Shown: positions 15,797 through 24,676, numbered from the stretch's first letter. The stretch: 64,000 nucleotides of DNA from Rhodoblastus sp963704565 (GCA_963704565.1 OY969917.1:2294001-2358000); one strand, 5' to 3'. Notes: generated by a model from the sequence alone, not told the origin. Numbers and translations are program-made.

Positions 15797-16666
15797 ATGG
15801 CTGGACTTGCTGGCAAAACCCTGTTCATCACCGGCGCCTCGCGCGGCATCGGCCTCGCCATTGCGTTGCGCGCCGCGCGCGACGGCGCCAATGTCGCCAT
15901 AGCCGCCAAGACGGCGGAGCCACATCCCAAACTTCCCGGCACGATTTTCACCGCGGCAAAAGAGATCGAGGCGGCCGGCGGCCAGGCCCTGCCCCTGACC
16001 GTCGATGTGCGCGACGAGGCGCAGGTGGCCGAGGCGCTGGCGACGACCGCGAAGCAATTCGGCGGCGTCGATATTGTCGTCAACAACGCCAGCGCCATTG
16101 CGCTGGGCGGCAGCCAGCAGATCGACATGAAGCGTTTCGACCTGATGCATCAGGTCAATGCGCGCGGCTCCTATATGACCGCCAAGCTCGCCTTCCCCTA
16201 CCTCGTCAAGGCCGAAAACCCGCATGTGCTGATGCTGGCGCCGCCGCTCGACATGAAGGAGAAATGGTTCGCGCCCCATACCGCCTATTCCATGGCCAAA
16301 TTCGGCATGAGCCTCGCCGTGCTGGGACTGGCCGGAGAATTCCGTCCGGCGGGAATCGCGGTCAACGCGCTGTGGCCGCGCACCACGATCGCCACCGCCG
16401 CGATCAACAATCTGCTCGGCGGCGAACAGCTCATGCGCGCCTCGCGCAAGCCGGAAATCATGGCCGACGCCGCTTACGCCATTTTCTGCTCGCCGAGCCG
16501 TGAGAACACCGGGAAATTCTTCATCGACGACGTGGTTTTGGCCGCCCATGGCGTCAAAGACTTCGACGCCTATCGCGTCGATCCCTCCAGCCGGCTGGCG
16601 CCGGACTTTTTCGTGCCGGACGACACGCCGGTCCCGGAAGGGGTCTCGCTCAAGCCGCTGGTTTGA
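15797..16666 (+). CDS. Short-chain dehydrogenase/reductase, HSDL2-like
   Basis: The 289-residue classical SDR has the cofactor motif TGASRGIGLA at residues 11-20, NNAS at about 96, and the catalytic Tyr-Lys pair in AYSMAKFG near residue 163. The LMHQVNARGSYMT segment and the C-terminal extension after residue 230 are as in HSDL2-like and atypical SDRs linked to acyl-CoA metabolism. A GAGGAGG ribosome site precedes the ATG. It likely works with the enoyl-CoA hydratase just upstream, perhaps oxidising a hydroxyacyl intermediate (inference). Confidence 0.88.
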   Translation: MAGLAGKTLFITGASRGIGLAIALRAARDGANVAIAAKTAEPHPKLPGTIFTAAKEIEAAGGQALPLTVDVRDEAQVAEALATTAKQFGGVDIVVNNASAIALGGSQQIDMKRFDLMHQVNARGSYMTAKLAFPYLVKAENPHVLMLAPPLDMKEKWFAPHTAYSMAKFGMSLAVLGLAGEFRPAGIAVNALWPRTTIATAAINNLLGGEQLMRASRKPEIMADAAYAIFCSPSRENTGKFFIDDVVLAAHGVKDFDAYRVDPSSRLAPDFFVPDDTPVPEGVSLKPLV

Positions 16667-16721
16667 CGGCTTCGATCCGCGCCGCTAACAGATTTTCAGG
16701 CGCGGGGGAGAGTCGCGGGCG

Positions 16722-17687
16722 ATGGCGGTTTACACGGATGTCACGGACGAAGAGCTGTTCGCCTTCGTCGGCGCCTATGACCTCGGCGCCGTCCTGTCGT
16801 TCAAGGGCATTGCCGAGGGCGTCGAGAACTCCAATTTCCTGCTTCATTGCGAAGCCGGCCATTTCATCCTGACGCTCTATGAAAAGCGGGTAAATCCTGA
16901 CGACCTGCCCTTTTTCATCGGCTTGATGGAGCATCTGGCGGCCAAGAAACTGTCCTGCCCGCTTCCGGTCAAGCGTCGCGACGGCCTCTCTCTCGGCATG
17001 CTCGCCGGACGGCCGGCGGCGATCGTCACCTTTCTCGACGGCGTCTCGATCCGCAAGCCAGACGCCCGCCATTGCGGCGAAACCGGGCGCGCTTTGGCGC
17101 AAATGCATCTCGCCGGCGCCGATTTCGCGATTCGCCGCGCCAATGGCCTCTCGCTCGCCCATTGGCCGGAGCTTTTCGAGGCGTCGCGCGCCAGGGCGGA
17201 CGAAATCTCACCGGGTCTCGCCAAGGAGATCGCAATAGAACTCGATTTCCTCCAGCGCCATTGGCCCGGCGACCTGCCGCAGGGCGTGATCCACGCCGAT
17301 CTCTTTCCCGACAATGTCTTCTTCATCGGCCAAAAGCTTTCCGGCCTGATCGACTTCTATTTCGCCTGCAACGATTTTCTGGCCTACGATCTCGCGATCT
17401 GCCTCAACGCCTGGTGCTTCGAGCCGGACGGCGCCTTCAACGCGACCAAAGGCCGCGCCCTGCTGCAAGGCTACCAAAGCCTGCGACCGCTCGACGAGGC
17501 CGAGCGCCGCGCCTTGCCGGTTCTGGCGCGCGGCGCCGCCATGCGCTTTCTGCTGACCCGGCTCTACGACTGGCTCAACGTGCCGCCCGGCGCCCTGGTC
17601 AAGCCGAAGAACCCGCTGGAATATCTCGACAAGCTGCGCTTCCACCGGACCATCGACCGCGCCCGCGAATACGGGCTTGGCGCATGA
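16722..17687 (+). CDS. thrB: Homoserine kinase, ThrB (APH-fold type)
   Basis: This 321-residue protein phosphorylates homoserine with ATP in threonine synthesis. It belongs to the aminoglycoside-phosphotransferase-fold ThrB type found in alphaproteobacteria and pseudomonads, not the GHMP type. The start MAVYTDVTDEELFAFVGAYDLG and EGVENSNFLL are signatures. The catalytic loop is VIHADLFPDNVFF (His, Asp, Asn; about residue 190), followed by the metal-binding LIDFYFACND. Its TGA overlaps the rnhA start in ATGA, so the two genes are coupled, a pairing common in Rhizobiales. Confidence 0.94.
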   Translation: MAVYTDVTDEELFAFVGAYDLGAVLSFKGIAEGVENSNFLLHCEAGHFILTLYEKRVNPDDLPFFIGLMEHLAAKKLSCPLPVKRRDGLSLGMLAGRPAAIVTFLDGVSIRKPDARHCGETGRALAQMHLAGADFAIRRANGLSLAHWPELFEASRARADEISPGLAKEIAIELDFLQRHWPGDLPQGVIHADLFPDNVFFIGQKLSGLIDFYFACNDFLAYDLAICLNAWCFEPDGAFNATKGRALLQGYQSLRPLDEAERRALPVLARGAAMRFLLTRLYDWLNVPPGALVKPKNPLEYLDKLRFHRTIDRAREYGLGA

Positions 17688-18130
17688 CGCGCCGCGTCGC
17701 GATCTGGACCGACGGCGCTTGTTCCGGCAATCCGGGCCCCGGCGGCTGGGGCGTGATTCTCACGTTCAACGGCGCCGAGAAGGAATTTTCCGGCGGCGAG
17801 CCTTTGACCACCAACAACCGCATGGAGCTGCTCGCCGCCATTTCGGCGCTGGAGGCGCTGACCCGCCCCTGCGCGGTCGATCTGCACACCGATTCCCAAT
17901 ATGTCCGCCAGGGCGTGACCGCCTGGATGCACAACTGGAAGCGCAACGGCTGGCGCACCGCCGACCGGAAGCCGGTCAAGAACGAGGATTTGTGGAAAAG
18001 GCTCGACGAGGCCGCGCGGCGCCACGACATCGCCTGGCATTGGGTCAAGGGCCATGCCGGCGATCCGATGAACGAACGGGCCGACGCGCTGGCGCGAACC
18101 GGCATGGCGCTTTATCGGCAGGGCGCTTAG
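17684..18130 (+). CDS. rnhA: Ribonuclease HI
   Basis: The 148-residue enzyme degrades RNA in RNA-DNA hybrids. The four catalytic acids are visible: Asp in IWTDGACSGNPGPGGWG, Glu in NNRMEL, Asp in HTDSQYV and Asp in ERADALAR. The basic protrusion region MHNWKRNGWRT is present, as in the E. coli type. The start ATG overlaps the thrB stop by four bases; a longer upstream reading frame is only an overlap with thrB. Confidence 0.95.
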   Translation: MTRRVAIWTDGACSGNPGPGGWGVILTFNGAEKEFSGGEPLTTNNRMELLAAISALEALTRPCAVDLHTDSQYVRQGVTAWMHNWKRNGWRTADRKPVKNEDLWKRLDEAARRHDIAWHWVKGHAGDPMNERADALARTGMALYRQGA

Positions 18131-18219
18131 AACTGATAAGGCCATGCTTGCGCTGGCGGCGCGCCCTTTGCTAAAGAAAAGTTTAGAACTCGGCGGGGGC
18201 GCCTCAAGAGCGGTAGACC

Positions 18220-18666
18220 ATGACCAAAGCCACGACTGCCTCGATCCGTCCATTCCTGCTTTCCGGCCTGATGTTTCTGGCCCTCGCCGCCTTTGCGGGA
18301 AAGGCGCGCGCGCAGAGCTGCACCGAAGATCTCGCGGATTTCGGCAAGCGCCGCAACACCGAGATCGAGGCGCTCAACGCCATTTCCGCCGCCCATAACA
18401 AAAAGCTCGATCCCGTCGCCGCCTGCCCGCATCTGCGCAAGATGACGGAGATCGAGGGCAAAATGGCGGCCTATATGGTCAAGAACAAGGAATGGTGCAA
18501 CATTCCCGACGATTTTGTCGCCAAGTTCAAGGAAAGCTCGGCGCGCACCGCCAATGTCGCGCAGCAGGCCTGCGCCCTCGCCGCCAAGGCCAAGCAGATG
18601 CAGGAAAGCGGCGGCGGCCTGGGCAATCTGCCGCCGCCGCCGAAACTCCCCGCCGGACCGCTCTGA
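18220..18666 (+). CDS. Secreted four-cysteine hypothetical protein
   Basis: This 148-residue protein has a clear signal peptide (basic start, hydrophobic FLLSGLMFLALAAFAG, cleavage after ARA before QSC). The mature part is helical with four cysteines (SCTED, AACPH, EWCNI, QACAL), probably two disulfides, and ends in a proline-rich PPPPKLPAGPL tail. Similar short periplasmic proteins of unknown role occur in Rhizobiales. It lies three bases before the GTG start of ubiA and may be cotranscribed. No function is assigned. Confidence 0.75.
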   Translation: MTKATTASIRPFLLSGLMFLALAAFAGKARAQSCTEDLADFGKRRNTEIEALNAISAAHNKKLDPVAACPHLRKMTEIEGKMAAYMVKNKEWCNIPDDFVAKFKESSARTANVAQQACALAAKAKQMQESGGGLGNLPPPPKLPAGPL

Positions 18667-18669
18667 GCC

Positions 18670-19623
18670 GTGCCGGGTCCGGCGGCTGAAGGGGCCGCGC
18701 CGGCCCATTTGCCCGACGCGCCGGCCTCCCGCCTGTGGCGGCGCCTGCCGGCGAGCTGGACGCCCTATGTTCAACTCGCGCGGCTCGACCGCCCGGCCGG
18801 CTGGCAATTATTGCTGGCGCCCTGCCTGTCCTCGGTCTGCCTCGCCGCGATCCGGCGGCTGGAAACTCCGAATTACCTGCTGCTCGCGCTTTTCTTCGTC
18901 GGCGCCGTCGCCATGCGCGGCGCGGGATCGACCTTCAACGACCTGATCGACCGCAAGATCGACGCCCAGGTCGCCCGCACTGCCGGCCGGCCGCTGCCCT
19001 CGGGCCGGGTCAGCCCGCGCAACGCCGCGATTTTCATGGCCGTCCAGGCGCTGGCCGGCCTGGCGGTCCTGTTGTCGCTCAACGGTTTCGCCATCCGGCT
19101 CGGCCTGCTCTCGCTAGTCCCGGTCGCGATCTACCCCTTTCTCAAGCGCTTCACGTCCTGGCCGCAGGCCGCGCTCGGCCTCGCCTTCTCCTGGGGCGCG
19201 CTGATGGGCTGGGCGGCGCAGGCCGGCGGACTCGCCGCGCCGGCCTATTGGCTCTATGCCTCCTGCATCGCCTGGACGATCGGCTATGACACGATCTACG
19301 CCATCCAGGATCGTGGCGACGATGTCGCGGCTGGCGTCAAATCCACCGCGCTGCTGTTCGGCGACAATGTTCAGCTCGCGGTCGCCTTGTTCTATCTCGC
19401 CAGCGTGCTTTGCGCCGAGGCGGCGCTGGTGACAGCGGGCGCGGGCGTCGTCGCCCATATCGGCCTGGTCGCCTTTGCCTTGCATCTCGCACGGCAGATC
19501 CGCCGGCTGGACGACGCCGATGAAGCCGAAGCGCTGAAGCTCTTTCGCTCCAACGGACTCGCCGGCTTCATCCTTTTCGCCGGCCTGCTGGGCGAAAATC
19601 TTCTGTTCTATCTCGTCCGCTGA
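18670..19623 (+). CDS. ubiA: 4-hydroxybenzoate polyprenyltransferase UbiA
   Basis: This 317-residue inner-membrane prenyltransferase attaches the polyprenyl tail to 4-hydroxybenzoate in ubiquinone synthesis. The first Asp-rich motif is NDLIDRKIDAQVARTAGRPLPSG (listed in part: NDLIDRKID at about residue 95), and the second is YDTIYAIQDRGDD at about 210, both for Mg-diphosphate binding. Eight to nine membrane segments are expected. The start codon is GTG at 18670, three bases after the previous gene; the first 35 residues are a variable soluble extension. Confidence 0.93.
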   Translation: MPGPAAEGAAPAHLPDAPASRLWRRLPASWTPYVQLARLDRPAGWQLLLAPCLSSVCLAAIRRLETPNYLLLALFFVGAVAMRGAGSTFNDLIDRKIDAQVARTAGRPLPSGRVSPRNAAIFMAVQALAGLAVLLSLNGFAIRLGLLSLVPVAIYPFLKRFTSWPQAALGLAFSWGALMGWAAQAGGLAAPAYWLYASCIAWTIGYDTIYAIQDRGDDVAAGVKSTALLFGDNVQLAVALFYLASVLCAEAALVTAGAGVVAHIGLVAFALHLARQIRRLDDADEAEALKLFRSNGLAGFILFAGLLGENLLFYLVR

Positions 19624-19630
19624 ACCGGGC

Positions 19631-20155
19631 TCATTCGTAGCAGACGATTTCGCGCTCGCCGCAATGGACCGGCAGGAGGCGGCCCTTGACGCCCGCCTTG
19701 CGGCGCGCCGAAATGGCCGAGCGGCGCGCTTTGAGCGGCCAGCCGCGCCGGCGCGGCTGGACCGCGCCGCCCAGGATTTCGCCGAGCCGGATCTCGACCA
19801 CGGTTTCGCCGCCCCGGGCGCTCCGCGCGAGACGCGGCAGGCGGAAAAACCGCGCCCAGGCCAGCCAATCGCGGGCGGCGTCGCTTTCATTATCCGTTTC
19901 CGTCAGCGCGACGTCGAGGTCGGGATCGGCATGAACCAGAGCCACGCGATAGAACAGCCCGCGCGCGCCCTGCCGCAACGCCAGGGAGATTCCGCGAAAG
20001 CTGCGCGCCGGCAGCGACAGGCGCATGCGCACCCCGGCGACGCAGCGGTCGATGGCGATCGACTCCGCCGAGACGGCGATTTCACGCCGGCCGGAATCGG
20101 CGCGCGGATCGTCGGCGAAGAGCCGGGCGACAGGAGCGGTCTGGATTTTGGACAT
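19631..20155 (-). CDS. DUF6101 family protein
   Basis: The 174-residue protein starting MSKIQTAPVARLFADDPRADSG resembles the Rhizobiales-restricted DUF6101 family of unknown function. The body alternates strands and arginine-rich segments (RMRLSLPARSFRGISLALR), and contains a negatively charged middle (ETDNESDAARDWLAWARFF). The C-terminal third is very basic. A longer frame to 20239 has no support. It is convergent with ubiA (8-bp gap) and divergent from the cysQ-type gene. Family assignment is from memory of the pattern; the function is unknown. Confidence 0.65.
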   Translation of the reverse strand: MSKIQTAPVARLFADDPRADSGRREIAVSAESIAIDRCVAGVRMRLSLPARSFRGISLALRQGARGLFYRVALVHADPDLDVALTETDNESDAARDWLAWARFFRLPRLARSARGGETVVEIRLGEILGGAVQPRRRGWPLKARRSAISARRKAGVKGRLLPVHCGEREIVCYE

Positions 20156-20346
20156 GATGGGCTTCCAAAGAAAATTTTCGCGTTGGATCCATCTTGCCGC
20201 CGCAAGTTTCATCGACCCGGCTAAAAAAACAGGCGGCATTTTATCGATTCCGCCGCGCCGCGCGGCATATCGAACCCCGCGTTGCGGCGATCGATCAAAT
20301 TGTCGGCGATCCCTTCATTCGAGCCGCCGCAACGTAAATTTCGCAC

Positions 20347-21258
20347 ATGCGGAATTTCTTGCCCTGCTCGGCCATGGCGATTAGAGGAGAGGGCGACCTT
20401 CTCGCGCGAGTTCGAAAATTGTCCGACCCTTACGCCTTCGCCGCCCTGTTGCCTCGCATCGAGGCGGTCGCGCGCGAAGCCGGCGCCATCGCCATGGATT
20501 TTTTCCGGCCCGGCGCGCCGACCCGGGCCGAGGTCAGCGAGAAGCCGGGCGGCTCGCCGGTGACCGAGGCCGATCTGCGCGTCGACCGCTTCCTGCGCGA
20601 CCGGCTCCGCGCGCTGGCGCCGGAGCTTGGCTGGCTGTCCGAGGAAAGCGTGGATTCGCCCGAACGCCTGGAGCGCGAGGCCTTGTTCGTCGTCGATCCG
20701 ATCGACGGCACGCGCGGCTTCGCGTCGGGCGATCCCTGTTTCGCCATCTGCGTCGCCATCGTCGTCGGCGGCCAGCCTGCGCTCGGCGTGGTCCACGCCC
20801 CGGCGCTCGATGAAACATTCGTCGCCTTGTCCGGCGGCGGCGCGCGGCGCAATGGCGCGCCGATCGCGGTGTCGAGGCGGCGCGAACTCGCCGGCGCCTC
20901 GGTTTCGGCGCCCGATTCCCTTGCCGCCGATCTGCGGCGCTCCGGGCTCGCCTTCGACCCTCGGCCTCGGCTGCCGTCGCTCGCCATGCGCCTGCTGCGG
21001 GTCGCCGAGGGCGAATTCGACGCGGCGCTCGCGCGCAAGAACGCCCATGACTGGGACATAGCCGCCGCCGACCTCATCCTGCGCGAAGCGGGCGGCGCGT
21101 TGACCGACTTCTCGGGCCGCGCCCCGATCTACAACCGGCCCGATCCGATCCATCCCACCCTCGCGGCGGGACCGCCCGGCCTCCAGGCCGATCTGATCCT
21201 GGCGGCGCGCCAAGGCGCGGCCAGGGCCGCGAAGCCACGCGCGCCCGACGCCATTTGA
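20347..21258 (+). CDS. cysQ: 3'(2'),5'-bisphosphate nucleotidase / inositol monophosphatase family (CysQ)
   Basis: This 303-residue Mg-dependent, Li-sensitive phosphatase most likely removes the 3'-phosphate from PAP, a by-product of sulfate activation. Metal-site motifs are EESVDS (about residue 98), DPIDGTRGF (about 118) and WDIAAADLIL (about 236). An internal ATG at 20374 is an alternative start. It heads the conserved order cysQ - DUF4170 - waaA - lpxK. A simple inositol monophosphatase role is the alternative. Confidence 0.85.
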   Translation: MRNFLPCSAMAIRGEGDLLARVRKLSDPYAFAALLPRIEAVAREAGAIAMDFFRPGAPTRAEVSEKPGGSPVTEADLRVDRFLRDRLRALAPELGWLSEESVDSPERLEREALFVVDPIDGTRGFASGDPCFAICVAIVVGGQPALGVVHAPALDETFVALSGGGARRNGAPIAVSRRRELAGASVSAPDSLAADLRRSGLAFDPRPRLPSLAMRLLRVAEGEFDAALARKNAHDWDIAAADLILREAGGALTDFSGRAPIYNRPDPIHPTLAAGPPGLQADLILAARQGAARAAKPRAPDAI

Positions 21259-21284
21259 ATTTGCAACAGGGAAAGGTGACCCGC

Positions 21285-21521
21285 ATGAGCCATGAGGTCG
21301 AACCCAGGCAGCTTCTGCATTTTGTTTTCGGCGGCGAGCTGAAAAGCCTCGAGGACGTGGAATTCAAGGATCTGGCCAAGATGGACCTGGTCGGCATGTA
21401 TCCCGACTTCAAGAGCGCCCACGCCGCCTGGAAAGCCAAGGCGCAATCGACGGTGGACAATGCGCATATGCGCTATTTCATCGTCCATCTGCACCGCGTG
21501 CTCGACCCGTCCGACGACTGA
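21285..21521 (+). CDS. DUF4170 family protein
   Basis: The 78-residue protein from the ATG at 21285 (MSHEVEPRQLLHFVFGG) has an AGGGAAAGG ribosome site upstream; a TTG at 21255 would overlap cysQ. The pattern LLHFVFGGELKSLEDVEF...LVGMYPDFKSAHAAWKAKAQ is the DUF4170 family, a small soluble alphaproteobacterial protein always found near waaA. Its role is unknown. The 229 bp after it hold no gene. Confidence 0.85.
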   Translation: MSHEVEPRQLLHFVFGGELKSLEDVEFKDLAKMDLVGMYPDFKSAHAAWKAKAQSTVDNAHMRYFIVHLHRVLDPSDD

Positions 21522-21750
21522 TCCGCCCAAAGACCAGCCCGGCGACGCTCGCCTTTTCTCTTCATCCGCGCTATCTGTCGCTCAGGGAGAGGCTGGCGGG
21601 CTCAAGCCGGAATTTTTGCGCGTTTTCACCGCGTTCCGGTCGGGACGACCAGGCGAATGCGCATGTAAACGAGGCTCATCGGCAATCGAGGCTGTTGGGG
21701 GCGGCGCCCAGAAAGCCGCGCCGGAAGAACAATAACGAGACCGGATCGAA

Positions 21751-23046
21751 ATGAAAACCGCGGTTTTGCTGCCCGTCTATCGCGCGACCGCCAGGGGGCT
21801 GACGCCGTTCAGCGGCCTTTTCCTTTGGCGTCGCGGCCGCAGGGGCAAGGAAGACCTCAACCGGATCGACGAGCGCCGCGGGCGCGCCAGCCTGCCCCGC
21901 CCCGAAGGGAGGCTGGCCTGGCTGCACGGCGCGAGCGTGGGCGAGGGCCTGGCGTTGCTGCCTTTGGTCTCGCGGCTCATCGCCAAGGGTTTTCATGTGC
22001 TCGTCACCACCGGCACGGTGACCTCGGCGCGCATTCTCGCGCAACGGCTGCCGGAAGGCGCGAGCCATCAATTCGCGCCGCTCGACGCCCCCGCCTTCAT
22101 CGACCGCTTCCTCGACCATTGGCGCCCCGATCTGTTCATTCTCGCCGAATCCGAAATCTGGCCGAACACCATCTGCGCCGTCCATGCCCGCCAGATCCCC
22201 ATCACTCTGGTCAACGCCCGGCTGTCGCCCCGCTCCTTTGGCCGCTGGCGGCGCCTTCCCAGCTTTATTTCGACCCTGCTCGGCAAGATCGACCTCTGCC
22301 TCGCCCAAAGCCAGGACGACGCCACCCGCCTGCTCCAGCTCGGCGCGCCGCGCGTGGATGCGATCGGCAATCTCAAATATGACGTGGACGCGCCGCCCGC
22401 CGATCCGGGCCGGCTCGACGACCTCGCCCTCCAGATTGGCCCACGTCCGATCTGGATCGCCGCCTCGACCCATCCCGGCGAAGAGGCGATCGCCTTCGCA
22501 GCCCACAAGGCGCTTTCGGCGCGCTTTCCCAACCTGCTCACCGTTCTGGCGCCGCGCCATCCCCATCGCGGCCCGGATATAGCGGCGGAGGCCGCGACAT
22601 ACGGCCTCACGTCGGCGCTGCGGTCGCGCAACGATCGGATTCGCCCCTCGACGCAAATCTATATCGGCGACACGATTGGCGAACTTGGCCTGTTCTATCG
22701 CCTCTCCAGCGTGATCTTCATGGGCAAGTCGCTCGCCGGACAGGGCGGCCAGAACCCGATCGAGCCGGCCAAGCTCGGCTCCGCCATCCTGCACGGCCCG
22801 CATGTCGGTAATTTCCTCGACGTCTATCAGGCGCTCGACACCCGGGGCGGTTCGATCGAAGTCGCCAATGCCGAAGAGCTCGCGCGCCAGATCGAGATTC
22901 TTTTCACCGATCCAGCCCTGCTGCGCCGCACCGCCGCCGAATCCCGCAAGGTCGTGGCGGAGCTTGGCGGCGCCACCGACAAAATCATGCTGGCGCTCGA
23001 ACATTATATCGCGCAGATGATTGTATCCCGGCCTGGAGCCTTCTAA
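21751..23046 (+). CDS. waaA: 3-deoxy-D-manno-octulosonic acid (Kdo) transferase
   Basis: This 431-residue GT30 glycosyltransferase adds Kdo to the lipid A precursor at the cytoplasmic face of the inner membrane. Motifs include WLHGASVGEGLALLPL near residue 51 (the catalytic Glu is in this loop), LVTTGTVTSARILAQRLP, AESEIWPN and GGQNPIEPAKLGSAILHGPH near the C terminus. Length is normal. It precedes lpxK, the usual partner, by 96 bp. Confidence 0.95.
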   Translation: MKTAVLLPVYRATARGLTPFSGLFLWRRGRRGKEDLNRIDERRGRASLPRPEGRLAWLHGASVGEGLALLPLVSRLIAKGFHVLVTTGTVTSARILAQRLPEGASHQFAPLDAPAFIDRFLDHWRPDLFILAESEIWPNTICAVHARQIPITLVNARLSPRSFGRWRRLPSFISTLLGKIDLCLAQSQDDATRLLQLGAPRVDAIGNLKYDVDAPPADPGRLDDLALQIGPRPIWIAASTHPGEEAIAFAAHKALSARFPNLLTVLAPRHPHRGPDIAAEAATYGLTSALRSRNDRIRPSTQIYIGDTIGELGLFYRLSSVIFMGKSLAGQGGQNPIEPAKLGSAILHGPHVGNFLDVYQALDTRGGSIEVANAEELARQIEILFTDPALLRRTAAESRKVVAELGGATDKIMLALEHYIAQMIVSRPGAF

Positions 23047-23070
23047 GTTCAAGGATCGGATTCCGCGAGG

Positions 23071-23130
23071 CCCAAGTCCCTCAGACGCCCAAGTCCCTCA
23101 GACGCCCAAGTCCTTCAGACGCCCAAGTCC
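23071..23130 (+). repeat. 17-bp tandem repeat upstream of lpxK
   Basis: Three and a half copies of CCCAAGTCCCTCAGACG follow one another (23071-23087, 23088-23104, 23105-23121 with one change, then a partial copy). They end about 12 bp before the lpxK start, so copy-number change would alter the waaA-lpxK spacer and the approach to the lpxK ribosome site. Confidence 0.9.
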
Positions 23131-23142
23131 CAACGAGGCAAA

Positions 23143-24207
23143 ATGCGCGCGCCAGCCTTCTGGTGGTCCGTCAAGCCCGGCCTGTTCGGGCGGACGATGA
23201 TCGCGATCCTGACGCCGCTGGCCGCGCTCTATGGCCGGGCGGCGGCGCGCAGGATGGCGCGTCCCGGTTCGCGCATCAGCGCCCCCGTCATCTGCATCGG
23301 CAATTTCGTGGTCGGCGGCGCCGGCAAGACCCCCACCGCCCTGCGGGTGGCGACCTGGCTGAAGCGCGCCGGCGAGACCCCCTATTTCCTGTCGCGCGGC
23401 TATGGCGGCGCGCTCAGCGCCGACGGCGGCGCGCATCTGGTCGATCAGCGCCGCCATGGCGCCGCCCAGGCCGGAGACGAGCCCTTGCTTCTGGCGCGGG
23501 TCGCCCAGACCGTGGTGGCGCGCGACCGCCCCACCGGCGCCATGCTGGCGCTCGCTGGCGGCGCCAGCCTGATCGTGATGGATGACGGCCTGCAAAACCC
23601 CAGCCTGCGGCGCGACTTCGTCCTGGCGGTGATCGACGGCGCGGTCGGCTTCGGCAATGGCCGGCTGCTTCCGGCTGGCCCGTTGCGGGCGCCGATCGAA
23701 AATCAGCTCAGGCTCTCTTCGGCGGCGCTGGTGATCGGCGAGGGCGAGCCCGGCCGCGCCGCCGCGGCTCTGTTCGAAGCCGTCGGCAAGCCGGTCTTTC
23801 ACGGCCGCCTCGCCCCCGACGCCAGCGCCGCCTTGCGCATGCTCGGCGCCCGCGTGGTCGCCTTCGCCGGCATCGGCCGGCCCCAAAAATTTTTCGACTC
23901 GCTTGAATCCTGTGGCGCGCGTCTGGTGGCGCGGCATAGTTTCGCCGACCATCACCCCTATCGCCTCAGCGAGATCGCCGCCTTGCAGCGAGAGGCGGAA
24001 GCCCTCGACGCTCTTCTGGTGACGACCGAGAAGGACATGGTCAAGCTCGCACCCTTCATGGCCGCGTTGCGCCAGGACTTGCCCCGCCCCGAAGCCCTGC
24101 CGGTCGGACTGGTGGTTGAGGAAGGCGAGGATCTGCGCCAGTTGCTGCTGGACATGGTGGCCGGATTCCGTGGCGCGGGCCGGCTGACCGGCGGCGCGAA
24201 GCTTTAG
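23143..24207 (+). CDS. lpxK: Tetraacyldisaccharide 4'-kinase LpxK
   Basis: This 354-residue kinase phosphorylates the 4' position of the lipid A disaccharide. The N-terminal membrane-binding helix is followed by the P-loop GNFVVGGAGKTPTAL (about residues 48-62), the LSRGYGG motif and the catalytic/hinge region MDDGLQNPSLRRDFVL. The C-terminal lobe carries TTEKDMVKL. The final codons GAK-L-TAG run into the left end of a 241-bp palindromic element, whose first three bases are the stop. Confidence 0.95.
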   Translation: MRAPAFWWSVKPGLFGRTMIAILTPLAALYGRAAARRMARPGSRISAPVICIGNFVVGGAGKTPTALRVATWLKRAGETPYFLSRGYGGALSADGGAHLVDQRRHGAAQAGDEPLLLARVAQTVVARDRPTGAMLALAGGASLIVMDDGLQNPSLRRDFVLAVIDGAVGFGNGRLLPAGPLRAPIENQLRLSSAALVIGEGEPGRAAAALFEAVGKPVFHGRLAPDASAALRMLGARVVAFAGIGRPQKFFDSLESCGARLVARHSFADHHPYRLSEIAALQREAEALDALLVTTEKDMVKLAPFMAALRQDLPRPEALPVGLVVEEGEDLRQLLLDMVAGFRGAGRLTGGAKL

Positions 24208-24445
24208 GGCCTGTGGACACTTGTCCCGCCGCCGCGACGCGCTGACGTTTTGCCTCCGGCATTTCGCGTAAAGCGGCAGACATATCGCAGGCAAAACGCC
24301 AGCGCGCCCTTCGGGTTTGGGCGAAATGGCCGGCTGGTTCGTCGAAAGCCTCGCCAATATCTTACGTTTTGGCTTCGCCTTTCTCCTGCCATCCGGCTCA
24401 TTTCGCCCAAATCGCGATCGCCGGGACAACTGTCCACAGGCCCTA
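24205..24445. mobile_element. 241-bp MITE-like element with nested inverted repeats
   Basis: The terminal inverted repeats are 24 bp with one mismatch (TAGGGCCTGTGGACACTTGT... at 24205-24228; its complement at 24422-24445). Inside are two further inverted repeats: CGTTTTGCCT (24246-24255) with AGGCAAAACG (24289-24298), and TTTGGGCGAAATG (24316-24328) with CATTTCGCCCAAA (24399-24411). No transposase fits in it. A TA dinucleotide lies at each end, as for TA-targeting families such as IS630, or the TA core of IS5-type CTAG targets. Both flanking genes read into it and stop at its edge TAG. Confidence 0.75.
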
Positions 24446-24676
24446 GCCCTTTTCCGGCAGCTCGCCGAGCTGCTCCAGCCGCTTGATCTTCGCCTCCGGC
24501 CCGGCATAGGGCTCCTGGCGGTCAACGTTCCAATAGCGCAATTCCTCGATCGGAATCTGGACGCCGGTCGCCGCGCAAAGGACGAAAGCGCCCGGCTTTC
24601 TGATCTTGAAATCGCCGTCGAGATATTCGACTTCGGCCGGCCCGCTGGGCGGGACGCGGCGATCGATACGGTTCAT
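24443..24676 (-). CDS. DUF2093 family protein
   Basis: The 77-residue protein from the ATG at 24676 (MNRIDRRVPPSGPAEVEYLDGD) matches the short DUF2093 family, typically found downstream of lpxK in Rhizobiales. The conserved core is VEYLDGDFKIRKPGAFVLCA...IPIEELRYWNVDRQEPY. It lacks membrane segments. Its TAG stop lies in the right terminal repeat of the MITE-like element. A longer reading to 24748 has no support. Function unknown. Confidence 0.82.
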   Translation of the reverse strand: MNRIDRRVPPSGPAEVEYLDGDFKIRKPGAFVLCAATGVQIPIEELRYWNVDRQEPYAGPEAKIKRLEQLGELPEKG

